Source of the DNA: Plumapathes pennacea
Taxonomy: Eukaryota; Cnidaria; Anthozoa; Antipatharia; Myriopathidae
DNA length: 64,000 nucleotides
Direction: 5' to 3'
Assembly: GCA_964036295.1 (NCBI GenBank)
Contig: OZ038470.1
Span: forward strand, 5,435,578-5,499,577
Shown: in pieces, positions 1 to 25,447 of the stretch
Layout of the letters: the number at the start of each line of letters is the position of its first letter
How positions within the stretch are numbered: position 1 is the stretch's first letter
Program-made: the position numbers and the translations under genes
Notes under the pieces: model-generated
Databases searched by the model: none
Told to the model about the DNA's origin: nothing
What the model saw: only the letters and a program-made list of their open reading frames with translations

Positions 1-693
1 TCTGTAAGACGCGTCCTATTTTTCTCGTATAAACGGCCCTAATGATTTTTTCCCGAAAGGGGTTCGAGACCTTAATGCCGTGTTTGCACGAGAGACATTT
101 AACGCAGCAAAAAAGTTATGGCGGTAAATTTGCATTTACCATGCCCTGCAAGATGGTAAACTGGCATTTACTACAGTAAAGTTCTTATTGTTCTGGGCCC
201 GGTTGTTCAAAGCCTAATTAAGCTATAATCCAGGATTAACCATTTTTTTCCTTCGTCCTACTGGCCAACAAACTAAACGATTTTGTTCAAAGACCAGTTA
301 AAAGTTTGCTGCTATCGTCCTTTGAACAACCGGGCCCTGAACTACACCTACCAAGGAAACTTTGGAATTGTGTTTTACATATAAAGAAATAAAGCATTCG
401 GGACTTTGGAAGAACAAAAGAGAAGTGTGAAGTGATAAATTAACATATTAACACTTATGCTGCACGCAACTTAATACTTGGGAAGAATTGTCTCTATATA
501 ATAATATATGATGAACATTTCTTCACACTTCGACACGACGCCACGAGGCGCTGATTCATCATGTGATGAATCAAGCTCGAATAAAAATATAGTTTGTCGA
601 ACTGTACTGTACTGTACTGTACTTTAAAACCTTAGTATGACATAAAGTAAGCTGTAGTTGACAAAAGCTTATATCAAAGCTGTAGTTTTTTAC
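1..693 (-). other. Urease intron 1 (partial) containing a foldback element
   Basis: This is intronic if the urease model is right. A palindromic element with GGGCCCGGTTGTTCAAAG-type ends occupies about 196-340 and is listed separately. There is also a short (TACTG)n run near 603-622. No other exon-like sequence was recognised. Confidence 0.5.
196..340. mobile_element. GGGCCCGGTT-ended foldback MITE, copy 1
   Basis: The ends are inverted: GGCCCGGTTGTTCAAAG on the left and the complementary TTTGAACAACCGGGCC on the right, with CTAAT and CCAGGATTA subterminal motifs. Related copies lie at 13466-13697, 24094-24330 and 29525-29610. The element is non-coding, so presumably non-autonomous. Confidence 0.7.
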
Positions 694-819
694 CTGTAAA
701 GATATAAGAGCCACTGCCTCCGGGTGGTTTAGCCTTAACCCTCTCGCCAGCCTTTTTTGTGCAAGAAAACCGGCCTGGTTTACCAAAATACCCTCAAGTT
801 CTCGCGGACTTAGCTTCAT
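694..819 (-). CDS. Urease, first coding exon (gamma-subunit region), partial gene
   Basis: This exon encodes 42 residues from an ATG at 819 to a donor (CAG followed by GTAAAA) at 694. It begins [15 protein letters not shown] and continues with [20 protein letters not shown]. Seen directly: the order [29 protein letters not shown] matches the N-terminus of the urease gamma subunit and of single-chain plant/fungal-type ureases. Urease hydrolyses urea to ammonia and carbamate at a nickel centre; the active-site residues lie in the alpha part, which is outside this window. The exon ends in phase 0. The remaining exons should lie to the left on the same strand; I found none in 1-690. An intron inside the gamma domain argues for a nuclear eukaryotic gene, not bacterial contamination. 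Family confidence is high despite the short length; completeness is unknown. Confidence 0.85.
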
Positions 820-2098
820 AGCAGAGGTTTCTCTTTCAAAATCGACCTTTGAACTAGGGAGCCGCGCAAGACTGAGAACGAGTTTAGACCCGTTCGCCTC
901 ATGACCGAGATCGGACGATGTTAGTATAAATCCAAGATGGCTGTCTTCTTATCGAACGATGAAATGAACACTTAGTGAGTTAAATGAAATACCATCGATC
1001 GCTTGGACGCCTGTAAACACATATTTTACAATAACACGTCAGTTTCTCGCTTTGTGATTGGCTAATTTTCATTATCAATAAGAGGACAGACACATAAAAT
1101 CAAGTGCTGACGACAGTGATTTGGACGAAGAAGGTGAATTCAGCTTCAATTTTACCTCAGTTCTTGCAAAAGCGACATTCGGCATTTGAAGTAGAGAACC
1201 AGAAGTGTTCAGAGACGAATTTCCTTGGGCTTTGTCTTGAAATTGTCGAGAAAACCGCAGCAGAAAAGCGTCTAGTTTCATTTCTTTTCAACTTCTTTGA
1301 CAAAATTTTATTTTGCACGCGCGAAATGCTCACGTCAAACTGTCACTTTTTGGCCAATGAAATGTCTTGAATTTTAACCTCGACCAATTAGAAAGCGGGA
1401 AAAGTTGACGTGAGCATTTCGCGTGGCGAGCTAAACAGTGGAAAATGTGATGTGTAAATCACGGCTGGAGCAGCTCTTTAGATCCGATCCGTGACGCAGT
1501 TAAAAACGAAACCGGACTAGTATGGACGTAGCCTTCTACAGCCGTCTCCCGTCGGGCAGCTTTGTGCCAAATGCAAACGAACAATGCAAAAAAAAAAAAA
1601 AAATGTTTTTTATGCTTGCGCGTTCGCCAAGCCTGTTTCCAACAAATTATTTCAAAAGCAAGTTACCTGAAGGCTGCATTCGATCAATCTTTTATTCTGC
1701 TTTCTTCCAAAAAAACACAGCAAAACACCGAGGAACAACACAAGAAGACAAGAAACAGAGCATCGTAAAAAAAGGCTGTCACTTTTTGATGACACGTTAT
1801 AGTTAAACTGCAACCGGTAAAAGAACCTTTCTTAAATGAGGTAAACGCAAATTTTTATCTTATGTCATTCCTTTGGAAATAAACTGCTTTTATCTTGTTT
1901 ACCAAAAACTGCCATCCACAGCCGCAATGTAAGAGGTATTCCAAATTAGAAAGATAAACCTGGTAGCACTAAATGCAAGTCAACACAACTGCTTCAACGA
2001 AGCTCGAACTTTTTTAAAGTCTTATTAGCAATTTGTCTGAGTCTCGACTCTCTGGAGATCCCTATTTTGTCAATGCAAGACAGCTCCTCGCAACAGCA
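820..2098. other. Intergenic region between urease and HES-like gene
   Basis: No supported gene. It holds the urease 5' flank and the 3' flank of the HES-like gene. A foldback lies at about 1318-1427, where GCGAAATGCTCACGTCAA on the left is mirrored by TTGACGTGAGCATTTCGC on the right. A plus-strand acidic reading frame near 1096-1188 (SSADDSDLDEEGEFSF) has no clear splice context. Confidence 0.5.
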
Positions 2099-4129
2099 CT
2101 AAATCCAAGGCCTCCAGAGCGTTGCAGGTTGACATGCACAGCCGGAAGTGGAAAGTGGCATGGTTTGCTCAGAAAAAAATACACCTGGGTAAACTCCCGT
2201 GACAACTGCCCGTGGGTTTCTTGTAGGAATTAGGTGGTCTTCATAAGGACCTTGAGGCAGGGCACAGCTTAAAGTGGGGCTCATGGGTGTGATGCTATTT
2301 GAGGCACCATTTGTGTTCTCAGATAGGCTCTTCAGATGCTCAACCAAGTCTGTAGGGAGACTTTGCCTCACAGAACACTCTGAGCACCTGAAGAAACAAA
2401 CCATTTCTAGCAAACAGCGCCTGTAGCCGTCTTGGTAAAACTTCATAGCTTGCTCGGAGTCTGAAACAAAAACAAAGCCGGACGTCACGAAATTCTGCAA
2501 CCTGATTGGCTGAGGCAAATCAAATTGTTAAAGGGGTCTTCTTAACCAATTCAATGTTTTTGTTTACATCCAACAGGAAAGGTCATAATCAATCAAAAGA
2601 AAATAGGTGAGTAGTACTTTTAGATCAAAAGAAACCAATATTCTTCTTAAGCAAGTCGGATAAAAATGAATTGCTATTCATTAATCCGCCGCCATTTTTC
2701 GGGGCCCCGTGAGCAGAAGATTAGTTTCTTTTGATCTAAAAGGGCTGCTAACCTATTTCTATTTTGATTAATTACGTTCTTTCGTGTTGGGAACCAAATT
2801 TAGCCAGATGTAAACAATATCAGCTGAAAGGGCCCCTAAGTTGTCGAAGTTTGATGGTCTAGGCAAACACTTTAAAACCCTAGACTATCTAAATTTGTAC
2901 TGTTGTTTCCATAAACCAAGAAATAGATACATATCATGACCAGAGATTTGAAACAAAAACTAATGATTTGGAAACTATTCTCTGGAAGCCTATTCATAAT
3001 TTGAAGTTTTCAGTACAAACGAGAGCCAGCTAAATACGTACGGACTACGAGCTATGGAAAACATCAAACAGTGTTTAAAATTTCAGGTCGAAATTTGATT
3101 TGGGTAGACAATGTTTTTCCAGTGACAGCTGCCGAAAATACGCACAGAGAAGCACGCAAAACAACGATAACAACAAGGTGGGTCAGAGTAAATATCAGTT
3201 TTCATAAAGTCATAAAGAATTACCTTTCAACACTCTTTATAAAGCCAAGCTATTCCGGCGCTCGCTTAAACTCTAGTGACCCAAGAACAAGCGTACATGT
3301 CACAGTGAAAAGAGACTCGAAACGAAATCAAAATATGCTTGCGCTTGTGCTTTCTGCAACGCAAATCTTGTGCACTTGTGTACCTTGTGAAACCAGGCAA
3401 GACTTTTATTCTTTAAGTTCGTTTTGCAGTTTTACCATTTATTTTGTTTATTTAGCTCTTGAAAGTGCGAGTACCTCCCTCGCTTTATCATCTCGTGTGA
3501 TTGTCTTTGGGTTTTTGTTACATATAAAGAGCAAATAATAAGAGAAAATAATAAAACTGTATTCAGGGGTTCTTCTGAACAGATGTAATGTGAAGCGGGG
3601 CAAAAAACGATGTGATACTTACCAACATTTGCTGGCGTTGCATTTTTGTCCGCGGAAAGCTTGATGGAGCGAAGAAACTGTACTGCGTATTGTAAAATCT
3701 TTTCCTTTTCTGGTCGCTTGCCTTTGCGGATCTGAACACAGAAGCAAAAACACAGCACATGTTTTAGGTATAAATGTTTTTCTCGCATTAGTTCATAAAC
3801 ATATGTCATGTCATATGATTTTATAACCGGAGCCACTAATCCTATCCGTTACTAAAAACGAATCATGGCATTTTTTCGTCGTCCAATTTACCTCAGTTCT
3901 CGCTTGTGGCAAAAGTAAAGTCAGTTCGTCGAGACATGTGCTGATTCTTTGTCGGCGCTTCTTTTCAGAGCAAGATTTCTGCAACTGAAGAAATAAATAG
4001 CAGCTAATAACTAAAGAGCGTTGGCTACAGACAAACAAAAGTCTGGACGCGGCTATTCTATAATGCAAGTAACCGATTGTACGCCAAAATGACTCAACTT
4101 ACCTTGACGTTACCTTTCCCCGGAGGCAT
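2099..4129 (-). CDS. HES-family bHLH-Orange transcriptional repressor, WRPW C-terminus
   Basis: The model has four coding exons (4103-4129, 3892-3984, 3623-3731, 2099-2460) with canonical GT-AG borders and consistent phase, giving 196 residues. The start MPPGKGNVK is the only ATG that joins in phase. Residues about 10-76 form the bHLH: basic region SEKKRRQRIS, helix 1 LDELTLLLPQA, loop, and helix 2 EKILQYAVQFLRSIK. Residues about 77-116 form an Orange domain (YQDGYRRCLLEMVCFF onward). The chain ends LWRPWI, so the Groucho-recruiting WRPW motif is at 192-195 followed by one extra residue. By family, HES proteins act in the nucleus as Notch-responsive repressors. The proline typical of the vertebrate HES basic region is not evident, so the exact subfamily (HES versus a cnidarian-specific HES-like group) is open. 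Confidence 0.9.
2594..2772. mobile_element. Foldback element in HES-like intron 3
   Basis: The left arm contains TTTTAGATCAAAAGAAAC and the right arm its complement GTTTCTTTTGATCTAAAA; outer TCAAAAGAAAATAGGT pairs imperfectly with ACCTATTTCTATTTTGA. It is non-coding and consistent with a MITE in the intron between 2461 and 3622. Confidence 0.6.
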
Positions 4130-6781
4130 TTTAGATCGTTTAAAGTTTGTTCGCCAACGTTGTAACAGCCAGTTAGCAGTGCATGGACCGACTATTAACA
4201 CCTCGAAAGTCGTGTGGGAGCCAAGTCGAGATTACATTCCTGACAATGGCAGTGGGCAAAATGCTCCAATAGAAACGCATCCTGGAAAATACGTGCCCAG
4301 ACAGGTCTATGTAGCTATGCTTTGGTGGTTAAATTTTGCCGTTTAAATTTGCAGGCTTAAAAAAGAAGCACAAAGGGGTAAAAAAAAAAAAACGTTCAAA
4401 GTCAAACAAGACATGCCATACAAATTTTGAATATACGTGTAATTACAGTACTCAATTTCTTTTACACAGTTTGGCGTCATAACTTCGCTCTAACTTGCAG
4501 CGTTCCATTTCATCGCACGCAGTCGAATCAACTTGGAACTGGGCGGCTTTCTGTTCATTTTCTTGGGGTCCGTTTAATTCAGATTGATCTTTTAGTCCAA
4601 AGGAAAGACACTGACAGCGAGACTTACTATTAGCAGTGTTTATCCACGTGTTTTGTTCTGGTAAATAAACTGAGGCGCTAATTTCTTTATCCACGTGTCG
4701 ATTGCTTTCGCACTTTATTCAATGAGAGGGCGGGCCCATATCACAGCATCCTCGTCAAATATTGGCTTTCTCTCTCTCCTCTCTCTATCGTTCTCAATTT
4801 ATCTCTCACATTTTCTCTCCCAAACAGTTTGTAATTTTTTTTTCCAGTGTGCTCATGCTTGTGTCGCTAGTGAGGTCAGGCTTTACTAGTGAAAGTGAAC
4901 TTTTAGCTCTGGAAATGTTCAGGACTTTAACGGGATTTGAGCGGCATTCTATCACTGAGTTATAAAGCTTTTGAGGCCAGCGCACAGCAGCTCACAACAA
5001 CGTAGCAACACTTACCCACCTGCTCTGTAACTGTCTTTATGCGATTAATAGCAGTTTCTTCAGGCATAAATGCCCAAAAGCACAAAAACCCATACGGAAT
5101 GAAGTCATCACAACAAAAAATAAAGAAAACAACCAAAAACAACTCCAAACCTCCCAGACCTGAAAAACATAGTTTGTGGCCAAGTTTTCTTTATGTTTTA
5201 GAGTCGGCCATCAAATTTTTGTGCGAGACAAATACGTCGCGTCTGACTTGAACAACCTAGCTGATAATTAACTGTAAATTGCTGGCGCTATAAACCTCGT
5301 TTGTTTGTCTGGCTTGCGCTGCCGTTTCTTTCGCCCCACAATCCAACGCGAGTGAGCAGAGGACCGTGCGACCGCCCGTTATTTTCGAGTCAGCGGTCAT
5401 TGTATAAAACTGTGAAAATGAGTGCAGTTTGGACGAGATGGGCCTCCACAGACGAGGCAAATTGTTGTCGACAACTATTTTCAATCGACAACTAAAATCA
5501 TTCGACAACTATAAAAGCGTTTCCACACACGCAAGTTTAGTTGTCGAAATGAAGGGCCGCTGACTAGCAACATCGTTGGCGTTGCTACAAAAATAGCGTA
5601 GTTATCGACAACTCACTCACAGACAAAAAAAGTGAGTTGTCGATCACAAAACCGCCGCATTTGCTATTGCTTGTTGTCGACAAGGCAGTTTACGTATAGT
5701 TTGTGAAACGTTTGTAAAACCTCAAGACTTAGCCAAGCAACTCAAAACTAAGAGTCGATACTTAAGTAGAAGTTATTTCAAGACATTTTAAAGTTATTAT
5801 GCATAAAAAAAACGGCGCTTGTACTCGCCGTGAAATTTACCTCGAGTTAGATAGTAATGGCGACGAACGCTGGCCAACGGAAGTGACGCCAAGAGCGTAT
5901 TTCCGGTGCCGAGTGGGCGTTTCTGAGTATAACCTTTATTTGGTCATGCTAATTACAAATATCAAAGTCTCACTCGAAAAAAACATTTAAAGAATTCTTA
6001 GAATTTTTTGACAAACCTCTGCTTTACAACTCTTTCACTACTAAACATGTGCTCAGGGTAGATATTCTCCTTTGAACGACTGGCCACAGATATGTAGTAC
6101 AGTAAGGAGAATTAAACACACATTTCACCAAGACAAGCTGGTTCGACTAACAATTCTCACCACATCCCTTATACATTTTCTTTAACAATAGTGTAGAGAA
6201 TTTGGATTAGAGTTTTGGAATGAATTTGAACTACGATTCTTGGAAAGGAAACGGTTGACATTTTGGCAATGTTGAACGCCTATTCGGCACATTCACCACG
6301 ACAAGGCTTCTTTCTGCTAATCAGTTTATTCACACTGAAAACATTGATCTGTTCATTTTGAATGATTCCAAGCGAGGCTCATCCTCATGTTTGATTCAAA
6401 ACGAGGCTCCTCGTGTGGGACTCAAAGCGAGGTTCAACTGGCGCGAAGATCAGCCAACACGATAGACTGCTGTTTCTCTAAATAACTCGAGGCGTCTACA
6501 GAGAAGGTTCGAGACTTTCGAAGTTACGTCAGGAAAGGCTCGCTTCAAAGCTCGCGCCAGTGCCCAGTTTGTCGCTACACCCCACTTGTCAGTTGGCTTG
6601 ATTAATGAGGCAAACCGCGAAATGCACCATGGTTGTCAGGAGGCTTGGTTACAAAAGCCTGCTGTGACTTGTCGTGGTCACTCGTTTCACAACCTATGAT
6701 TGTTGTATTATATCTGTCCTAACAAAATCCAATATCTTGGGATTTTGTCTATCTGTTAACTTACTAAATCCATCAGGTCCA
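4130..6781. other. Intergenic region between HES-like and OPA1 3' end
   Basis: No protein-coding exon was recognised. It contains the HES-like promoter side. A cluster of TCGACAACT/AGTTGTCGA motifs at 5464-5690 is listed separately. About 6060-6240 is a degraded member of the palindromic family that carries AACAATTCTCACCACATC. A short direct repeat of GAGGCTCnTC occurs near 6373-6432. I did not find convincing paired Notch/CSL sites upstream of the HES-like gene. Confidence 0.5.
5464..5690. repeat. Cluster of TCGACAACT / AGTTGTCGA motifs
   Basis: The motif TTGTCGA or its complement occurs about eight times in 230 bases, in both orientations. Several copies are fused head-to-head as TTGTCGACAA. 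The intervening sequence is unrelated, unlike a simple tandem repeat. It may be a nested palindromic element or a cluster of protein-binding sites. Confidence 0.55.
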
Positions 6782-20498
<13,717 letters not shown>

Positions 20499-20524
<26 letters not shown>

Positions 20525-20619
20525 GACTTAGGGAACTTTCAATAAAACCGTCACTGTTTCTTTGCGTCCCAAATTCTAAAGAAATGCATTTTCTCGATGA
20601 CACACCGACTGGCAGCCAT
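20499..20619 (-). promoter_or_regulatory. OPA1 5' leader with uORF or alternative start
   Basis: An ATG at 20619 (context AACATGGCTG, good for initiation) opens a 22-codon frame that stops at 20551, upstream of the ATG at 20524 used in the model. With the strong donor at 20498 (CAG|GTAAGC), only the 20524 frame joins exon 2 in phase. A weaker donor (CA|GTGACG) inside the upstream frame would instead give a protein starting MAASRCVIEK that also joins exon 2 in phase. The upstream ATG is therefore either a uORF or an alternative presequence. Confidence 0.55.
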
Positions 20620-22186
20620 GTTTATAATGCGTCCGAGTTGAGTAAAGGATTATGGGTATAGCTACGAACACTCCCGACAGTGCTCCGATTTGGAGTCGGA
20701 CGAACCCGAAGTTTTAAATGTCTGGACTTTGCACCTGGAAAAAGATAGTAACAACGATCACTTATTTGACCAAAGGTGCAACGGAACCCTTCATTTTCAG
20801 AGCCTGAAGTTTTCATCCAAGATCGTATTGACCCTCCGATTGCGGGAGCCCAGTCGTGAGCGCGGTGGGAAGTTTTCCGCGCGCCATTCCGTTTCCGCGA
20901 TCGTAAACTGGGCTCCCCGCATTACGGCGTGGAGGGAAAAGGCGTAAAGGAATTCGCTTACTTTCAACTGTACACCTTATATAGTAACATGAAGGATACC
21001 GCAAGACCATTTTATCGCGGGCGCGCGAAGACACGTACTGACTATCAAACGTATAAATGGAAAGCAAGCGAACTGCTCTGCGCCCTGTGGAAAAGGAGGA
21101 ATTATTCGCATCAAAGGGAGTGACTGGGGAAGAGGCAGCTGGAGACCAGCGGGGCGCGGGAGACGCGCGATCGCGAGGATACATGGGAATGGGCACTTGT
21201 GCTCAGCTTCCTCGCGCTCAGCCGATCAAAAAATATCCTCTGGTGAGGCAGGGTGTTAAACTAACAACGAAAGTGTTTCATCACTTGTAACCACTGAAAT
21301 ACAACCTCAGACAAGTTCTGTATGAAAATTCAGAATTCATGTCGTGTCTCAAGGTTGTACGTGCGCGACCTTTTCAATATCAAGGATTAATGTGAACTGC
21401 AAAGAAGTACTTTACGTAACTTGCAAAATTAACCTCACCGGCACTCCTAACAGCTGGATCAAGATTAATCATTTCATTTCAATTTGTTTATTCTACCACT
21501 ATTTTAGCTTTAAGCGAAATTTTTCTTTCGCCGGACTATCCATCGTGATCTCGCTGACCGATCATCTCACAATGCTTTCTTCAGTATGACGCCATTCGTA
21601 CGTTAGTTTTTACACTGAACAGAGAACTTTTGTGCTTTCTTTTCCCACGAGGGTCACTAAAATGACACCTTGAACAATAACCTGCATGACGCAATGTACG
21701 TAATAACCACACCGGGATTACCTAAACTTTTGACAGTGCAAGTAACTCCCGAATTAAAGGATTAAACCTCTGTACATGTCTGTCAGGCAGCATTTTAATA
21801 CTCATCTAAAAAAGTTCGAGCAGCGCTGGACAACTGTTCAAACCGTGATATCGATTCGTACTTTGCTGATAATTTCCAGGTGCGAATTATCTAAACGGAT
21901 CAAATCAGCTGAAACGACTGGATTAAGGGGGCACTGACATCATTCACGGCCACAAGTGACGAAATTAACAGGACAATAATTTGCATTTTAATTAAGTCTT
22001 GGAGTGTACGTTGCCGGTCTGGTTCAAGCTGCCAGTCTCTCTACTAATTCCTCTGATGATGCTAACTGTCGAGGTTAGAGTGAAGAAGTGACATGATCGA
22101 CTCGCAAACTTCTTTCGTCGGGTAAGCCGACGGAAAAGCTTATTGAGTCAGATTCTGTGGCGGTACCATGTATCTATGAAGCGCAG
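20620..22186. other. Intergenic region between OPA1 and first single-exon gene
   Basis: Divergent promoters of OPA1 (minus) and the plus-strand gene at 22187 must lie here. GGGAGCCCAGT at about 20846 and its complement ACTGGGCTCCCCGC at about 20908 form a short foldback in a GC-rich patch. An 85-codon plus frame at 20690-20947 overlaps this foldback and is not supported as a gene. Nothing else was recognised. Confidence 0.5.
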
Positions 22187-22960
22187 ATGGAATCCAGACA
22201 ACAGAAACCTCAATTTGTTGAGAGGAAGGTGCGCTTTGATCTCAATCACGAGGTCTTTCTTATCCCAAACAAATGGGACCGCTTGAGTAAAGCGACTGGT
22301 GATAAGTCTACGTTGGATTTATCAGCCTCAATCTCCAAGAACAAGGCTCGGACCCTACCAAATGGACGCGAGTCGCCGCGCAAGAAAGGAAGACATAAGC
22401 GACAAGCCGCCTCAAAGAAAGGTATTTACGATTCCCCGCCTGCGGGAGATTCTAACAAACATTCAAAGGGCACAAACTCTAGAACTCCAACGCCAGTAAA
22501 GAAGACTGTTGGTAGTGTGAAAGACTCTGTCAGCTCAACCACCAGACCCGACCCAAAGTTCAAGCTTTCACACCGAACGGCGAAGGAATTACCGCGTGTT
22601 GACATTGTTTTGCCGAAAATATCTTACACCCCCGACCTGAAAAAAGCAATCGAGATAGCGCTTCAGAGGTCTAAAAAACCCGAGCATCGTGAGGAGGTAA
22701 AACAAGAAGGTTTTCACAGGCAGCGAAGAATGTCCGACGGTAGTTTGGATACGGGCTCTAGTTTTGAAGAAGCCAAAACTGACAAGCCACTTAGCAGGCA
22801 AAGTACACAAGACCTAAGTGAGATTACGTTCAGTGAGTTGTCACGGCGTGTGGATAATTGGAGCCCTTTTCCCGCATGGAGAGAAGCAAATATGACCCAA
22901 GTTCTGCGCGAGAGGGGCAAGGCTTTATCTTCTCTCATTCCAAACAGTATTCTTTATTGA
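22187..22960 (+). CDS. Single-exon gene; basic protein with N-terminal RVxF PP1-docking motif
   Basis: Intronless frame of 257 residues. The first in-frame ATG (MESRQQKPQF) is chosen; an ATG-TAT-CTA-TGA minimal uORF sits just upstream. Residues 14-17 are KVRF, an exact fit to the RVxF consensus for binding protein phosphatase 1, followed by LNHEVFLIP, which has hydrophobic residues at the spacing of the secondary docking site. The middle is basic and low-complexity (RKKGRHKRQAASKKG). A conserved-looking stretch, DIVLPKISYTPDLKKAIEIA, lies near residues 145-164. The chain ends SLIPNSILY, a near-miss to the SILK motif. No signal peptide, membrane segment or recognised fold is seen. I do not recognise the family. 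It is the first of three plus-strand single-exon genes with PP1-type motifs. Confidence 0.75.
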   Translation: MESRQQKPQFVERKVRFDLNHEVFLIPNKWDRLSKATGDKSTLDLSASISKNKARTLPNGRESPRKKGRHKRQAASKKGIYDSPPAGDSNKHSKGTNSRTPTPVKKTVGSVKDSVSSTTRPDPKFKLSHRTAKELPRVDIVLPKISYTPDLKKAIEIALQRSKKPEHREEVKQEGFHRQRRMSDGSLDTGSSFEEAKTDKPLSRQSTQDLSEITFSELSRRVDNWSPFPAWREANMTQVLRERGKALSSLIPNSILY

Positions 22961-25447
22961 TAAGTGAAAGTACTAGATTTTAAGAGAATTATCAACATTG
23001 ATTATTTATAGACGTAGTTTGTTTTGACTTGTTTTCCAGTTCATAACCAGGTCAACAACAAACCGGAAAGAAACCGCTTAGACAAAGTGTGTTTAAAAGT
23101 CGGTTTTCTTTTTGCAGCATGATTATTCTGCATATAGATTATATATCGGTTTAGTGACCGCAGACAAACCGAATAAACACAGTCGAAGGCACTAGTCTTC
23201 CATTTTAGCAATCTAATCAAGTTCATGCTATGCCTGAAACAGGTGAATTTTCAAGAACTGCAAGACACTAGTGCTAGCCAATAGCCGGCAATTCGCTAAC
23301 TGTAAACATGTAATACCATTCTTGCAGCAATAGTTTTTTACAACGAAACCTTCCGATCTTTAGCAAACTATATATTCACTTCAGTGTTAATATTTTTAAC
23401 CATGCGGCTATCAGTAAGTTTTGTCTAAAATCCGCGGTATTTTCTCAAAAATTAGTTTTTGCCTGCTCTTGAGTGGTGTTCCTTTGGTGTGAATTTATTG
23501 ATGAATGTCACCAGAGAAGTACCGGTCACTTAATTTATTTTGATCAAATCAAAAATCAAAGTGCATGATTTTTTATTGAAACGAAGTTAAATGAAGAGCA
23601 GATATATTGAAATGATAGAGTAAAGTTTGTCAGAGAAAAAAAAATACAACCTGTAAATAGTATATTTAGCACTGAATATGTACAAATGCTAGTTTGTAAC
23701 TGACAAAGATGATCAATGAATCATGATGTTGACTTCTTGACTTGTTGGGTACTTGCTTTGAAGGTTCAACTAAAATAAACAGTGCAGTAGCTAGGCGACG
23801 AGCTGTCGATGAGGCAAGTTATTGGCTCAGCGAAACAGCCAATAGATCTGCAGTATACTATAGTTGCTCTAGTCGATTGGTCAGAAACAAAAATTATATG
23901 AAACCATTAGAAAGAATAATAAATGTGGGCCAATTTTTCGTCGACCGAAACCAAGGTACTGCAAATTAGTTTAGTCGTTTAAAAACTGTAATTTCCTGTT
24001 CCTCACACAAGACTCTCTGTAAAACGGGTTACTCCCAAAAATAGACTTCATTTGGATATTATGTTTAACGCCGTTTTGTAAGCTGATGCTCCGGGACCGG
24101 TTTCTCAAAGCACGATTTGGCTAATCCTGGATTAGGTCTAAACTTTCATGTCATTTATATGCCTGCAAATGTGAAGGTTTCGTCCACAACAACTTCCTTT
24201 ATGCGTTTTTAAGCTGGAAGAAGCTTTTTGATCCATCTTCGAACAAAACTCTGCAGTTTATTGGCAGAGGTCGAGAGAAAGAATTTCGTTAATCCTGGAT
24301 TAGCTTAATCGGCTTTCAAAATCGGGCCCAGAGCGTTAGCCCTTCGTCCGTCGGCAGCAAGCTCACTGACTATCTAAATTTATGGCGTTAAGCATATAAA
24401 CTTCAGCTATAGATTTACACATCATACTTAAAACCCCACAAAGTTTACAGTTTTTAGACGATCATGGACCTTTTCACATGTGGCACTTCAACTATTCCGC
24501 GACTCTGAAAATTGACTCACGCAGTAATCTTGTTTGTTATACCCAGAGACTTTTGTTCGTGTGTTTGATCAATTCTTTATAACAGAGTTGTTGTTTAGCG
24601 TCTTCCATTGTTTTTTTTTTCCTCTCACTAGTGCACTTTTGTCTGCCTGTGCAACTGAAGTGAACTGACATTTTAACCATGCAGAAAAAAATCCAGACTT
24701 TCAAGACAAAAGAGACACTTGCACTGCAAATCAATCCTCGGATAAAAGTTAAGGTTGCAACTGAAAGTATGATGCATGGTTGATTGAGCACCACAAGGCT
24801 TTACGTGGGGAAACAAGTTCTTCAAAGTTTGCCTAAGACTCATGATTGGGTAATTGGTTTGCTTTCAGTGCGAGGGATCAGGAGGGGCTATATGCAATTG
24901 CACAATAATTAGGTTTATGTCCAATTAAGTATTCGGCAGCTCGATTCATCTCACAAAACACACCGCCACGAAGAAAAGAGTCTTTCAAACTGCGCAACTG
25001 AACAGACTACTTGCTATTGTTTGACTCACTTTTAACCACCGCTTTAAAAATTTATGATGCATTGTCCAAACTCGACATGTAAGCCATAAAATGGCACGAA
25101 AATTAGCATGTGTTAATTTTCAAAAGCGCGGCTGTGTGCCTGTGAAATACCCAGGAACTTCCAACTGAAGCTCAGTGCAAAACAATATTCCACGAGTTAA
25201 AGAACTTGCTGAGCTTCACCCAGCGGATTCGCTCTGATCAATTCTTAAATCACGCCAGGGCAAGAGAGTCGTTTTTGTTTGAGTCCAGGACGAGAAAGAC
25301 GGCGGAGCAAGAAGCTGTAATAACTGGACACCGTACTGACACTAACAGCGCTACAAACTAAAGACCATAGCCATCAAAAACTAGAAGCTTCTTGTCATCA
25401 ATAGAGATATTTCTCAGGAGCACAGGAACGAGTACATTTCTGTAAAA
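22961..25447. other. Intergenic region with foldback MITE copy 3
   Basis: No gene was recognised. The early part is the likely 3'UTR of the upstream gene (AATAAA-like signals are frequent and not decisive). The MITE at 24094-24330 is listed separately. The last part should contain the promoter of the gene at 25448, but I saw no clear TATA box. Confidence 0.5.
24094..24330. mobile_element. GGGCCCGGTT-ended foldback MITE, copy 3
   Basis: It opens GGGACCGGTTTCTCAAAGCA and closes GGCTTTCAAAATCGGGCCCA. AATCCTGGATTAG occurs near both ends and the interior matches copy 2 in reverse complement. Confidence 0.8.

Noticed and set aside
1096..1188. Acidic plus-strand peptide SSADDSDLDEEGEFSF
   Set aside because: It could be an isolated terminal exon, but I could not find in-phase upstream exons or a clear acceptor.
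20690..20947. 85-codon plus-strand frame divergent from OPA1
   Set aside because: It overlaps a GC-rich foldback near the OPA1 promoter, has no recognisable domain, and its ATG context is unremarkable.
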